DNA of 64,000 bases from Panulirus ornatus (GCF_036320965.1 NC_092234.1:43635532-43699531), one strand, 5' to 3'. Positions 26,960 to 40,726 are shown, numbered from the stretch's first letter. Program-made: numbers and translations. Notes: generated by a model not told the origin, from the letters alone.

Positions 26960-29500
26960 TGTTTCACAACATTCCCCCCCAAGTTCATCTAATCATGCAC
27001 AATTCTTTGAGTACTTGATGTCCTGCCACATCCATGCTGTGGAGTCCTCTATGCCTGGGATTTCAGTGTACACCACATAGACTGGTCAGGCTCTACCAGG
27101 GATGATCCCTGTTGAGCAAAGGCCTTTTCTTTTTCCCTCCTTGACAATCTGGAACATGTAATAAAAAACCTAAAGCAAGTTCCTGACCATAATGATCAAA
27201 ATTCCGATACAATCTGGTTTTTACTTTTTCAACCCTCTCCCTACATTACAGTATGCTAGTTCTGTTCCCTTCGGTCACATCCATCCTCAATTCCATCTTG
27301 AAATGCCTACTTTGGCACTCTGGGTGAGCTAAATGATCATCTCTGCATGGCTCCTCTACTAAATTTCCCAGGGATGGGCACTGGTTTGTTCGCTGAGATA
27401 CCTTGTGTGTTGAATACACGAAAGTAGTTATCTTTTCGAGGATGGAGTCCTACATTCTATCTTCTACTAAATCTTTCTTCCCCTAATCAAAGTTCCTTCA
27501 CTGCTACTTCAGTGCCTGTCTTATCACAGAGAGAGTACTAGGCTATGAAACTTCCCTACCCCTGATATCTATTCCACTTTCATTCTGTTTGAAATCTCTG
27601 TAAACCCATTCTTTGTAAAGTCAAACACACTCACAATAAAAGAAAATGTGCTGATTTAACTTTTACTGAAATATTTCCTTTAAACAAAAACATTCAAACT
27701 TTCCTCTTCTCTTCTGACCTGTTCAATCTATAGCTAATTCTCCCACTGATAAACTGCTTTCTGATATCTTACTTTCCTCTAATTCAGCTTTAGATCATTC
27801 TGCTCTGATCTCATCTCCTTCCACTGAACTGAAGCTATCTCTTATATTCTCCCTACAAAGGGTTTTCTAAACACTCTCCCAGCGCTCCCTACAAAGGGTT
27901 TTCTAAACACTCTCCCAGCTCTCCCTACAAAGGGTTTTATAAACACTCTCCCAGCTCCAGGATGTCAAGGTGTATAGCCCAGATGGCACACCTCTTCATG
28001 GCCAAAAGAAGTAAACCCATGAGAGAACTTCAATCGTTTCTCTCCTATTTAACCACCCTAAAAATCTTAAACTTTTCTGTCCTCATGGAAGCACACCTTG
28101 ATGCAGCCCATTCCTAAGAAAACTACTCTAACCCTTCCAATTTATGCCCTATTGCTCCTAATTCTGCTTATCCAAATTTTTGAAACTCTTCAATTTTCAC
28201 TTTCCATTTATAAATGCTAAGAATGCCACTCCTCACTCTGATTGCAAGAGTGGGGTGTGCAATGTTAGGTATACTAGTGATCTGTGTAATTCACCTCTGG
28301 TCATCTCTTACGAATTTTGGTAAAACTTTGGTCATAACCATTAACATCTAAGCATGACAGAGGGTGGCTTAAGTCTTTGCTTTCAAATCCTCCTTCCTTT
28401 GGTTTTACTACTTTTCTTTGTTCCCTAATACATAGTTTCCTCTCTGGCCATTCCATCGCAGTAATCACTGATACAGCAACTTCCCCTTCCTACCCTATCA
28501 ATCAATAGTGGTGTTTCTCAGGGTTCTGTCCTATCACCTTTTTCTCTTTCTTCTTGTAACAAAGACTTATCTTCTACTTCTAACACTATTCACTCTTTGG
28601 CTGATAACTGAGCTTCACATATTTCAATCCTCTTTCCCTTCCCTCCTTCTTTCTTGAACATATTTCCTCAAAATTCAACCCTGTGTAGCATCTCAGAATG
28701 GGGGAACATTAATCTAGTTAAATCTAATAGTGCTAAAATGCAATTTCTCCCTATATATCTACCTATTGGGAAATAAGAGTGAAAGAGTACTGGAGGGAGA
28801 AAAATGGCAGAAGAATGCATGGAATGAAGTATGTGAGGGAGGTATGTAAGGTATGTAGGGACTCTTTTGCCACAGCCACCCCCTTGATGGAAGTTCCTGG
28901 AAGGAATGGGCATCAGAGACATAGACAAACAGATATCTGTCTATCAAGGTCATTTAATTTCCTCTATTCAAAACATCACAATTAATTTCACAAACATGTT
29001 GGGCATGACCATATCTTCCACTATCTCCTGGGAACTCTGCATGATCAACATTACACAGCCTGCTTCAGTACAGCTAGGGGTACTGTGTAATCATTTTGCT
29101 TCTGAGCTGCTATTTCATATCTACAGGGGTTTTATATGCTATTGTATAGGACACTGCTCACACATCTACGATGGCTCTTTCTCCACCTCATTCACCAAAG
29201 TTGAACCAAAAGCCTTCCATCTCAATGATTCTCCTGGTATCACCTCTCTTGAACCACTCTCTTCTGTATGTCATGATGTTGCTGCTTTCCCTTCTCTACA
29301 AGTACCACTTGGCCACTGTTCCCATAAGCTGCATAACTTGGAACCCAAGTTATGCATCTGGCAGCTGCTTCCCATAGTTTCTGTAAGGAGACCAGCCACT
29401 TCAAGATCTAGTCACTATGTCTTCCCAAAAGCTGGCAAATCACCAAGAACTACAACTTCTCTACCTCCCAGTGTCATACAATTCCATATTTAAACATGAT
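26960..29500 (+). pseudogene. Degenerate Jockey-like LINE (endonuclease to C-terminus)
   Basis: Heavily mutated but in collinear order. Near 27055-27170 the endonuclease gives WDFSVHHIDWSGSTRDDP (normally GDFN-HH--WLGS---D) and FSFSLLDNLEHVIKNLKQVP. The RT follows with the MEAHLDAAHS / SNYCPI region near 28090-28160 and NSGVSQGSVLSPFS near 28500-28545. Then come IHSLADN, where the active site FADD has decayed, and MLGMTISSTISWE (LGL--S--LSW) near 28998-29030. The C-terminal open stretch to 29493 contains LGVLCNHFASELLFHIYRGF and a GHCSHIYDGS block (normally EY-SH-W-G). About 28740-28960 looks like unrelated inserted or rearranged sequence. A 36-bp unit is repeated three times at about 27848-27955. 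Confidence 0.7.
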
Positions 29501-31480
29501 ATCCTAGCCCATACTTGGATATCACATTTACGTTTCAAGTTTCTTAAAGCAAGACTGGAACAATTCCACTTCCCATCTAAAAGCCCACTTGAAAATACAA
29601 GAGGACACTCAAACTCATCAATGTTACATAACAGAGTGGGAAGCAACTGTGATGACATATTTTTGTAATGCACTGCTGTGTAGGTAGAAGACATCCCATC
29701 ACATTGCTACAAGGATTAATTTCGTGATAAATACCTCCTAATAAAAGCTACAAGAGGTTGCTAATACGAATTTCTAACTCTCAAGACCTCTTATTAATTC
29801 ATAAAGGTAAATATTCTGAGGCTTGGTACCTATTCAGTAATGACCACTAAATCTATTTTTGCCCGAGGCCAATATTCACCATAAGTCAGAAACAGGAAGC
29901 AAAGACACACTTGGCATACCTAACCTTATCAGCTTTTTGCCTCTCCAACTAGTGTGTCTACACCAGTCAAGTTGAGGAACTAGCTGGTCTAATATCTGTA
30001 GCTGGGTATGCTACTAAGAGGATACGGTTAACATGTGGTTTCCTAAGCAAAAATTTCTAGCTTTGCAAATAGCTACCTTTCAGTGGCCATTTCTTTAAGA
30101 TGACCACTCTGCCAAATAGAATGACTTTCCAGTTAAAAGATCTATGCTGTCTTTCATCAGGACAAGTGCAATTTTCATGCAAAGGATCTCCATACCAATA
30201 CAAATGAAAAGGTAACTGCAATATCAAACACACACATACATACATACACACTCACATATCCACTCCAGCACTCACACACACAAGCAAACATAATAAAAAA
30301 GGCATGCACATACATACACATGCATAAATATATACATATATTCACACAAACATTCCAGTGACTGAGGTAACACCATTTTGGGTGAGAAGTTTAAGCGTCC
30401 AAAGGCTCTTGGATATACACATACCACCAAGTGACTTTTAGTAATTCTAATCAATCTTGCAGAAACCCATTAAGTTCGAAGTGGTGGAGGTAAAGCTGGT
30501 CTTTCAAAGTGTTCATTTACAGTGAAACTGCTTCTTCAAGTCATGCCTTGAACATTCATTTATCAACTTTCACCCTAAAATGTGCACCAATCCAAATCAC
30601 TGACATGGCAAGAGGAACAGTAAACAGAAAAATCCTAATCCTTCTAAAGATACCCTTAACTTGTGCAAAATTATGAATACATCAATGATATGATCATACA
30701 CAACCTTAGTGTATTAGTCACAGAAAATGTTGAGTTATGGATCAAGCGGATTCTAAACTAAATAATTTTTGCCTGGTTGCAGGATTACTGATATGTGTTT
30801 GATGACAGCAGTTTGATATGATAAGGCAACTTATTTGTTCTTTGATAATGCAACAAATAAATTTGCAATAACATCTTTAAACATTAAACAACAAGGATAA
30901 CAGTGATAACAATAAGAATAAATCACAGATATGTTTAAGTTGCAAGTGCACTTAATATATATCTGGATATAAAATAATTAATGTCACACATCCCATAAAG
31001 ATGTAAAACCTTTGTGAACTGCCTTCACTTGTTTTATTAAGCTTATAACAACATGATAAAATAATGTAACAACAAATAAAAAGATTCATTCCAGTACAAT
31101 AAACATCTTGCAAAATAATATAGTGATAAAGATGGGAGTAGGATAAACAAGAGAAAGCATTGCATGAAAATGAAGTTACTTTAGAAGTAGTGTACACGGT
31201 TACAGAGGCACAGACGGAACCATAGATAGTCAGTTATCTATGCAGCCCCAGGACAAATTTACTATGGCTCCTGTGGATTTGACGCTGCACTTAATGCAGG
31301 AGCAGGATCAAGTGGGTTCCTTTGGGACAGGAAGAACCTCAAAGAGGCTCTACTTTCTCCATCTGATGAGAATGATACAGCCTCACTGTAGGGATCTTTA
31401 TAGCATGACCATATGTAATATTTGTGTGAGAAAGGTTTATTGAGAAAAAAATGATATGGTAAAAGAGGTGTAGTAGTGAC
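29501..31480. other. No gene recognised
   Basis: Mostly AT-rich; a (CA)-rich patch at 30228-30345. An open stretch at 31240-31443 shows no motif I recognise. Confidence 0.5.
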
Positions 31481-31484
31481 AAAA

Positions 31485-31882
31485 GTATGTATGGGAGAGC
31501 TGAAGAGGGTGTTCTGAAATGACTTGAATGTATGGAGAGGATGAGTTAGAAGAGGAAGTCTAAAAGGGTATATGTGTCGGAAATGGAAGGAACAAAGGAA
31601 AAGGGGGTCAGCAAGAAGGTGGAAAATGAAGTGAAGGACACTTTTGAATGTTTGGGGCCAGAATATGCAGGACATGAAGTAGGCAAGGGATAGAACAAAC
31701 CGGAACTATATGGTATACAGGGGCAATGTGCAGAACCATGACATGAAATGGTAGGTGGGTCCTGGTAGTGAATAAGGGACTCTGGTACTACTGTAGTATA
31801 GAAGAAATCTAGACAGTAAATACGAGTGAATGAGGCCATTTCTTTGTTCCTGGCACTACTTTGCTATTGCACGGTACAGTTA
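31485..31882 (+). pseudogene. Diverged RTE fragment: C-terminal region and tail
   Basis: GAGAGCTGAAGAGGGTGTTC, GGAGAGGATGAGTTAGAAG and TATGTGTCGGAAATGG align with copy 2 from about 14825 on (the ERAEEGVLKWFGHMERM region). The tail end (GGCACTACTTTGCTATTGC) follows to about 31880. Much older than the 2-18 kb copies. Confidence 0.7.
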
Positions 31883-31886
31883 ACAT

Positions 31887-32516
31887 GTGAATATAAGCAA
31901 GGTTATAAGGTTTAGCAGGGTTGAGGGACATGTTTGTTGGGGTGTGAGTTTGAATGGAGAAAAACTGAAGAAAGTGAAGTTTTAGAAAACTGGGAGTGGA
32001 CATGGTAGCAAATGGAAGCAAGGAAACTGAAGTGAGTCTTAGGGTAGGTGAGGTGGCAAAACGCCAAAGAATGTGTGGAAATAGAAATTATCTTGGATGA
32101 AAAAAAAATGGGGTATGTTTGAGGGTATAGTAGTCCCAGCAATATATCATATGGATGTAAGGCATGGGCATGCTAAGGAGGGTGGTGCACTGGAAATGAA
32201 ATGTTTGAGGACTATACGTGGTGTGAGGTGTCTGATCAAGTAAGTAATGAAAGGGTAATAAAAAAGGGTGTGGTTGAGAAAGGTGAAGAGGGTATGCTGG
32301 AATGGTTTGGACATATGGAGTGAACGAATGACGAAAGGCTAAAAAGAAGACGTATGTCAGGATATGTGTCAGAAGCAGAGGGAACAAGAAGTGGGAGAGC
32401 AGGATTTTGGATTTTAATTTTGAGCAATCAGGGCCTAAAAATACTGGAGGGTAAAAGGCGTGCATGGGATAGAGTTAATTGGAATGATATGGCAAACAGG
32501 GGTCCACATACTGTTA
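31887..32516 (+). pseudogene. Diverged RTE fragment: RT thumb to C-terminus
   Basis: Starts at a point equivalent to about 4550 in copy 1 (NVNKSKVIRYSR) and runs to the equivalent of about 5230. Contains GAGTTTGAATGGAGAAAAAC, GTATGTTTGAGGGTATAGTA and TTTGAGGACTATACGTGGTG. The last string is the segment from which the 59.5-63.7 kb array appears to derive. Frameshifts are frequent. It begins directly after the preceding fragment's tail. Confidence 0.75.
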
Positions 32517-33790
32517 AATGACTGCTTTCAGTATGCATCTTTGGTGTGAGAGCAAGGCAACACAGAAGTGAGTGTTCAGTGTCTTCACTGTGACAGTTAC
32601 ATCATGGGCATAAAAGGTTTTTAGATATGTTGAATTGGTGTTGGAAATGTTGCAACGATAGGTAATGTCCAGATCACAGCCAAGAAAGTATAAGTTGCAC
32701 ATGTCTGGGGTGTGTGGTTTCAGAAGGTAGTATGACAGGTGGGGTATTAGTTGTCAAGTTCCTGTTGGGTCATTTTGGTGTATACATTTTGTCAGTATTG
32801 TGTTTACTATGGGTGAAGATATCCGAGTTTTAGTTGCTGAAGTACAAAGCAAGGGTAAGGCTTTATGGTGGTTAGTTATGGAGTGGTTTGGACAGGAAGG
32901 GTTTAATGCTGTTGCATGGAACCGAGTGCCAAGCTCAGTGAGGTGGGATTGTAGTGCGAGGATCTTTGTTTTGCTGTGAAGGCGTCTGGTAATCATGGTA
33001 GCTAGGCAGCCAGTGACTGTTCTGAATATTTTGATTTCTGTGGTTTACAGTTTTGTTATATTTACACATGATAGGATGGATAACTAAGAAGGTGAGATAT
33101 AATTTAGGATGGGGTGGATTAATTGTTTGTACGGGGGACTGAGGTGTTCTCTTTCTTGTCCAAATGGGGTACTGGTTAATATTCTGAAAGCAATTAGTTC
33201 GTTTGCTGCTATTGTGTTGATGTGTGTGGTGTGGGGGTGAATGCCATATGTGTCATATGTGATGCCCAGAATAGTTGGTAATTAGCTGAGTGGGAGTGAT
33301 CAGCCATCTCAAGTGACAAAAGGGTGCACATTAGATTTGTGTCTGTCTATGATCAGAGGTGACATTAGATGTCTGTGAAGGTGCAGACATTCTGTTGTAG
33401 GTAAGCCATTGTTCTAAAAAAGAAAATAGCTTTGCACATTTTTTTGCTGTTTCTAGAGTGTCGGTGCTAAGATGTGATGTAATTATAAGGTCTCCTGCAT
33501 ATGAAATGGCCTTCATACTGTGGTCTGCAGGAAGTGATGAGAGGTTATTCAAGAAGTGATTGAATGGGATAGAGCTGCTCCTTAGGAAAATCCACTGTAG
33601 AGATTAAGGATTTCAGAGGTGAAGCCTTGTAAATGACTTTGGCTTGGAAGTCAGCCACAAAGTAAGTCAAGCATATTTTGTCCCAGTTGTAAAGGGTGGT
33701 GTCAAGTACTTTTTGTGTGAGGATGTGCTGAGAACAGTGTCAAATTTGATTGTTGATGTGCATTTCCTTTAACTCTGTGGGAGAGGGGTT
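32517..33790 (-). pseudogene. Jockey-like LINE, degenerate 5'-truncated copy
   Basis: Minus strand. A 73-codon stretch (33331-33552) contains AISYAGDLIITSHLS (active site YADD read as YAGD) and FSFLEQWLTYNRM, matching the family's YADDLTI and LEQWL---RM blocks. The C-terminal end (about 32514-32720) is the YRCNISNTNSTYLKTF region. Same family as the neighbouring copy and as 429-1660. Confidence 0.65.
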
Positions 33791-33799
33791 GTTGTCAGC

Positions 33800-36110
33800 T
33801 GAAGGCCTCTAGAACGTATACTTACTTTCAAGAATACTTTCATCCTGAAAAGGCTCCTGTAGCACTTAGGAAGCTGGACACATCCACTGGTCAGAACCAC
33901 AGGTCATAATGTGTTGTGATGATGTGTGTGCATTTATGTGTAGACAGTGCAGGGCAACTGAATAGTATGTGCTCTGTGTCTTCATGGTAGTTCCAATGTG
34001 GGCATGAATGGTCTTGGGATATGTCATAATGGTGTTTGCAGTGTTGTAGTGATGGGTGATGTCTAAGGTATAAGCGGGAGAGTGTGCCTTGTGTTTGTCT
34101 GGCGAGTGTGGTTTCTGATGGCTGCAGCATGTCTGGTGGATTAGAGTTTAAGAATGAGTTGGGAAGTCTGCTGTTTAGTGCATGTCAGGTTACCTCAATG
34201 TGTATGTGTTCTATAAGTGTTATAATTGTTGGCGTTGGGCAGATCTGTGAGTAGTGGTTACTGAAGTGTGAGGCTTGTGCTCTCCACTGAGGGGATGATG
34301 GTTAGATAATTAGAGTGGTTTGGGAGGGAGGGGTCTGGTGTAATTGCAACAATAATGAGTATGGTGAAGATGGACTACATCAAAAAGATCTTTGTTTTAT
34401 TGTGTGGCTGCTGAATGGTTATGATTACCAAGCAACCAGTGATTGTTCTGAGTGCACTATACTTTGTGGTTTGTAGCTTTTGATATATTTGATTTAGAAA
34501 GTAAGGAAGACCAGGCAGGCGAGGAATAGTTTAAAGTGGAATTGATGAATTGTTTGTATAGGATCTTGAAGTCTTCTTTTTCCAGTCCAAATATGGTGAC
34601 AAAGTGATGCAAGTATTGCTTTTGGAGTGAAGTTATTGGTGTGGGGAATGAATGTCAAGTGTGTGTCATATGTGATGCCTGTAAAGGATGGTACTTTGTT
34701 CAAAGGAAGTGATTGTCCAATCAAGGTGTCTGGAGGGTGTAAGCTGGATTCATATCTATCTGTCTGGGGTTAAAATAGTGACTGAAGACATCTGTGGAGA
34801 TGCAGACATTCTGTTCTTGAGGAGCCATTGTTCCAACTGTGTAAAGTAGTGATGCATGTTTGTTGATGCCAATGGTGTCAGGGTGTTGTGATGTGATTGT
34901 TATGTCACCTGCACATGCAAGAAACTGCATGTTGTGATTTACTTGAGGTAAAGAAAGGTCGCATAGGAAGAGACTGAAGAGAGTAGAAGAAATAACTGTT
35001 CCTTGGGGAACACCCTGTAAAGTTTAAGTGTCTTAGAGAAGCCATTGTGAGTGACCTTGCTATAGCAGCCAGCTATAAAATTGGCCATCACTTTTTGTCA
35101 TTGTTGTGGAGAAGATGCCAAGTATGTGTGAGGCTGTGCTGGGGTACAGAGTCGAATGATTTGTTGATGTTTATTGCTAGAAGCACTGTGTAGGGGAAGG
35201 GCTGTGGTTGGCTGATACCATCTAGGATAGATTGTGTGAGGTCAATGTGTAGCATGGTTATGGAATGGATGGGTCTGAAGCCAAACTGTATGGGTGAGAG
35301 TGGGATATTTTGTTTGGTTCTGTTGAGGATTAATGTTCAGAGTTTGAATAGTGAGGAAAGAGGTGATATAGGGTGGTAGAAGTAGGGGGGAGATGGGTGG
35401 TTTGGAGGTTTTTATGAGGGATTATGATGTCAAGTGTCAAGATGTTGGGAATTTTAAGTAGTTATGAGTGGTTACAGATATATGAAATTAATTGTATTGC
35501 AAATGGGTCAGTGTTTTAAGTGAAGATAAGATACATTGTCATGGTCTGTAGCAGGAGAATTATCTAAGGTTTTAATTGCACTGTTTGTAGGAGTCAATGG
35601 ATGGTGGACAGTAGTTTATAGAATGATTTTGTATGAGTTTTTCATGATCTTCCTGTTCAGGATTGTGGCTGATTTTTAAGCAGTGTCTAATAAGTATGAC
35701 TGTGCATTCTTTGCGAGAGGGGATTTCACTGAAACTGGTCACAAGCATTTCATGAGTGGGGAATAAATTGGCAATAAAAGTGGATCTTCTTTAATGGTTG
35801 CTAGAGGTAGTTGCCATCTGTCTTGCGATTTATTGTGTTGGGAAAGAAGTGTCAATTTGTAGTCTGACTTTCAGTGATTTGGTTGATGATGGTGTCATTT
35901 AACATTTAGATTTGTTCTCCGAGTTCTACTGATGGTGAGTGGTTGCGTCTGAGCACTGATGGTGAGTGCTTGTCTGAGCTGGTTTTTCGTTTTAATGTGT
36001 AACTTATGGGGAGAAGTTTTGGGTTATATTTTTATGTGTTACGTACATTTTGCTGGATTGGTTGAAGATGATGATGAGGCATAAGAATACAAAACTTGGG
36101 GATGGGAAAT
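33800..36110 (-). pseudogene. Jockey-like LINE, degenerate longer copy
   Basis: Minus strand. The C-terminal 79-codon stretch (33891-34130) reads LARQTQGTLSRLYLRHHPSL and HEDTEHILFSCPALSTH, the zinc-knuckle-like CP-C-----T-EH-L--CPAL end of this family. At 34494-34724 it gives VPSFTGITYDTHLTFIPH, and at 34721-34930 FLACAGDITITSQHP (YADD read as CAGD). The 5' part (to about 36110) carries the pre-RT linker (LNDTIINQITESQ region). Multiple stops; non-functional. Confidence 0.7.
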
Positions 36111-36199
36111 CCATCTAAACTGAAATTCTGAGCATTGTTTCCATGTATTATGAGAAAGATGGCTGGTCTAGTTTTCTGTAGCTTGTGTATATTAACAGA
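36111..36199. other. Junction between two head-to-head LINE copies
   Basis: Short spacer at the centre of an inverted arrangement of two ~2.2-kb copies of the same LINE family. Confidence 0.5.
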
Positions 36200-38450
36200 T
36201 AAACATAAAATCTAAAGGAAAGAAGATTAGCCAGCATTCCCACAGTACATGGAATCCAAGCTTCAAAACTTCACTATGGATGATTCTCCATCCCTATGTC
36301 ATGCCATCTCACATTACATCAACATCTCCGACCAAGCTATCAAAAATCACAAACCACTTACCACAAAGTCATAGAAAGAAATTAAACTCAAACTTCTCTT
36401 CCCAAGTTGAAGACCTCATAAAACAAAGATATCAGCTCAAAGAAAACTACTCACAACCGAAAGAAACCACAGAACAAATCTGTAATTTAAAAAAACACCA
36501 TCACAACCCAAATCACTGAAAGCTAAACAGTAATTGGCACTATACCCTCAAAACAATGAATCATGAAACTCAAAACAACCAACTCTGGTGCACATTAAAG
36601 AAGATCCACACCTCTCGCAGCATCCTAACTCAACACATGAAACACTTCTGACTCAATCCAATGACATCCCTCTCCTAAAGAACACACAATCTTACTCATA
36701 AAATACTACTAAAATATTCAGCCACAAATCAGTCTCACCCCTAAACAGGATAGTTACGAAGACCTACACAAACTTCATCCATCCAGAAATAAGTGTTCAC
36801 TGACCCTTCACTCCTACTGATACCTACAGTACAATAATTCCTAAAGAACTCTCCTGTAACAGGCCCTGACAATATATGAAACTTCCACCTAAAAGACTTT
36901 AGCCTAGTTGGAATGCAAGTACTTATGGATATCTGCAACTACTACTAGTAATAAAACAAAATCCCTGACATTTGGAAGCTTGCAAACATGGTTCCAATCC
37001 TAAAACTCTCCAAACCACCTTATTACTCTTTCCCTTACTGTTCTATATCAGGTTTGTCCTCAGTATTCCAAACTCTTTGAAAAACTGATCCACAATGTAA
37101 TCAAGCAAAATATCCTACTCTAACCAACACAATATGGCTTTAGATCCAACTATTCCACTACCATAGTACATACAGACCTCACACAACATATCCTAGATGC
37201 TTTCAACCAACTCTAACTCTACAGCATTAGTAGCAATAGACATCAACAAAGCATGTGACATTATCCCTGAAATCCTCACACACAAAAAAAATACCTGGCA
37301 CTACCCTCCACAACAATGACAAAGAGTGCTTGGCCAACTTCACAGCAGGCTTCCAAGTCAGTCACTTACAAAGGCACAATCTTCGCAGCCTTTAAGCTCT
37401 ACAATGGAGTTCTCCAAGGAGGACTTATTCTTTTCATTACCTTCCTCTATGACTTTCCATCCTCCAGCAGACCATGGTATGAAAGTCCTCTCACATGCAG
37501 ACAATCATACAATCATATCGCAATGCCCTGACATTATGCAAGCAACAACAAACATGCAACAATACATCAAATAGTTGCTCAGCCAGAACTGAATGTCTGT
37601 ATGTACAGAGAAGCCTCAGTTACCCTCCCGTCACCTGGAAAGGACAATGATTTCCACTTGGTAAAACTCCACCTATTCTGAGCATCTCACATACATGGTA
37701 TTCACCCTCCCAAAACACAAACAACTTAAAAAGCAACGAATAAACTAAATGCCCTCTGAACACTTATTAGTACCAGATTTGGACAAGTAAAAGAATTCCT
37801 TGATTTCCACTACAAACAATTCAACCACGCCATCCTTAATATGCCTCAACTGCAGAGCCATCCATCCTGTCAAAAGCAAACCACATAAAACAGAGCACAC
37901 AGAACAGTTACTAGTTGCCTAGTAAACAAAAACACAACACCTACACAACAATACAAACATCTTCCCTGTACAACCACACTTCAATATGGTCAACACTCAA
38001 TTCCTTACAACAGCACTATACACTTCCCATGTGACCCACTTCAGAGAGCTAACCATCAACTCCATGTACATTTAAAAAGCTTTACTCTTACATCACACTT
38101 CATCCTGTAATTACAGCAAACACAGCAATAATGAAATAAAATATTCATCATGAAATAATCCGACAAACAGCTGACATCTCCCCTCCAGAGAGTCTTAAAC
38201 AAACCCCTAATAGGAATATGCCCATCTCTACCACATTCCCACACATGAAACAAGTTGTACTTTCTTATCTATGCTCTGAACACCACATGTCTATAAAATT
38301 ATAAATACCATTTCAATATATCACAAGACTCCAACATGCCTAAGCTGCACCTTTGAAGACACTGGTCATTTACTGCTATACTGTCCTGCACTCACCTTCC
38401 ATACGCTTCCTGAGTGATACAAGAGTCCTTGGGTGATGGAGGGACTGTAT
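36200..38450 (+). pseudogene. Jockey-like LINE, degenerate copy, head to head with the previous one
   Basis: Plus strand. The pre-RT linker (KLNSNFSSQVEDLIKQRYQL, 36280-36519) precedes a broken RT: LYNGVLQGGLILFITFLYDF near 37410-37450 (usual YNGVPQG), a decayed ADN in place of YADD near 37500, and CPSCTFEDTGHLLLYCPAL near 38350-38400 (C-terminal C--C---T-H-L--CPAL). In-frame stops throughout. Confidence 0.65.
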
Positions 38451-38579
38451 TAAGGCAGGAAGATTAGGTATATACATCCCACCTTCCTATGCCTGAGGAC
38501 CTCTCCTGTGCGGCTTGTGCTGCACTCAGTGGGCTACCCGCATTAAGTGTCCTTGTGTGCATTTCTCTGGGGGATGAGC

Positions 38580-38760
38580 ACAAGACAATTCAGGATTGGC
38601 TTTCGTGATGACACCTTTTTCTCTTAGAACAGTTGCACTGTGGAATGCTCTTGCTTCTTTTGTCTTTCACTCGTCACAAAACTTTTCCTCCATTAGGAGT
38701 CACGTCTACAAACAATTACAGAACCCTGATCCATATCTGTTTTTTTTCCCTCCACTTTTT
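38580..38760 (+). pseudogene. Small LINE C-terminal remnant
   Basis: Encodes SLRTVALWNALASFVFHSSQ and SIRSHVYKQLQ, matching the terminal P-T--LWN-LP--VF-----S-FK--V---L block of Jockey/CR1-like proteins. No other part of that element was recognised nearby. Confidence 0.5.
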
Positions 38761-40700
38761 TTTCTTTCACCCAATATGGCTTTAATTAGGGAATATTTTG
38801 CTTATGTCATGTTGGACACTTATCAAAAAAGGGTTTTGTCGCATTCTGGACATAAATGGTCTTGTGATAATGTTGAAATGCTGTTTAAAACGTTACAGAT
38901 GTGGACCGCAAACAGAACATGAGCAGGAAACACCACATTGTACGTTTTGGCAATGTGGTTTAGATGGATGGATGTCTCGTGGTGTGGTGGTGTTCATGGT
39001 ATTGGAAGGGAAATTAGTTAGTGCCTGTTTGGTCATTTTGGCAAGTACAAAGGGTTTTGTTATTCATGTTTTATTCGGGAGGGGGAATCTGTAAGTGTAG
39101 ATTTCTAAGAAGTGAAGGAGGTTTTAAGTTTTTGATTTCCACCTGGTTAGTTAAGAAGAGATCTGACAAGAAATTCTGTCTTATACCATATGCCTAATTA
39201 ATGATCTTCATCAAAGAAGGGGATGAAGGTCTGGATTGGCTACAAGTTGGCTATACTGTTAAAGCCTTAAACACTGGCCAGTGTGATCCAGGGGTCATAG
39301 ATTACTACGTCATGGAAGCTTCTGAATTGTGTGTGTGTATGTGCGTGTGTGTGTGTGAGTGTTGGGTGGTGGAAATATGTCTGTTTGCCCATGAAAGGTA
39401 CCTATTTTAACACATAACTTCTATATAACATATGCAAACAGACATGGCAGTGGGCTGACTGGTTGCCAACAAGCTAACATCTTTCCAGCCTGGGTGAACC
39501 ATACAATTAAGTATTTTATTTCAGGCAGCCACTCTCATGGGACGCTACCTATACCAACTTGTGGATGCATGCCAAATGTGGGAGAAGTAGGCTTTAAACT
39601 ATGAAATATATCAACAAACATAAAACGTATAGCATTTGGAAAGCTTAGAAATGAAAACTGGATATTTTTTTTTTTTCTCCATTTGCAAATCAAAGATGCT
39701 GTAGGATGAACTTCTCCAGATACAGCGATAATAATAATGCTAGTATAACATGGTATCCCCGAACACCACAATCGCGAGGTAGACTTTACATTAAGAATTT
39801 TCTCACGAACTCCTTTTTTTTTTACAAAGCTGTTATATATATATAAAATACAAGTTGCAATCTCAATTCACACACACGTACTCCACATTTCGTTATCCTA
39901 TTCCATAATCATACATGAGCCTTATGCAATTCCATGATAAAATATGCGAAATGAACGTATATCAGGACCAGCAAAGGCAGTTCATCAAACTTGTTTTAGA
40001 AATCTTTTAGGGGCATACATTATATTGCATAGACAAGCGTGCACGGCAAGATCTTATGGCAAACATTCCCTTCTTTAAATTTTTTTTTTCTTTTGAGACT
40101 GAAGTAAATACACAAGAGGTGTAGCCAACTGAAATGACTTCGTATGCAAATCGCTACACATAACACATGCTGTGTCTTTGCATCTGTCAAAAGCAGTGAA
40201 GATCTCTTCTACTTTACTATCTCACGTTGCAGTTCTACCTGCATAAATGAAACAGGAGTTAAAGACACTATAGGAAACTGATCAAAGCCACAGTCTGTTA
40301 TGAGGGGGAGAAAAAAAAAAAATAATGACTACCTTGGCGTATTACATAGGAAAAAAAAAAAAAAATCGAGGAAGAGAGAAAGAATGTTTACCAAAAAAAA
40401 TCTCGCCTCCCGAAACCATCAGGAGAAGGTCTTGCTTGGCACATTTCAGGCACATAATAACAATAGTCTCAACTAACAACAATAGAAACGTTCGTTTAGG
40501 AATTATCACATCAACAACCCATCATCACGAAGACCTTTATGAAGACCTTAAGAGTCCTTTTTTTTTTTTTTCTTCCATCCTGGACAATTTCCTTATTAGC
40601 TGTTTACGCTCCTTCCTGGATAGACTACAGTAAAGTCCAAAGCCACTTTAAAGCTGATATATATATATATATTTTTTTTCTGAGATGTATATAATATTTT
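38761..40700. other. No gene recognised
   Basis: AT-rich with several A- and T-runs. It lies downstream (minus strand) of the CAP-protein gene. The part next to 40.7 kb may be its 3' untranslated region or flank. Confidence 0.5.
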
Positions 40701-40720
40701 AATGTTAACGTTTCTTTCAT

Positions 40721-40726
40721 TTTATT
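40721..40726 (-). promoter_or_regulatory. Candidate polyadenylation signal AATAAA
   Basis: TTTATT on plus, i.e. AATAAA in the transcript of the minus-strand CAP gene, about 130 nt after its stop codon. It sits in a T-rich stretch, so chance occurrence is possible. Confidence 0.45.

Noticed and set aside
28906..29493. 195-codon frame as an independent host gene.
   Set aside because: Its blocks match the C-terminal part of the degenerate Jockey-like element in the same orientation.
31240..31443. 67-codon plus-strand frame with balanced composition.
   Set aside because: No splice sites, homologous motif or continuation seen; cannot be supported.
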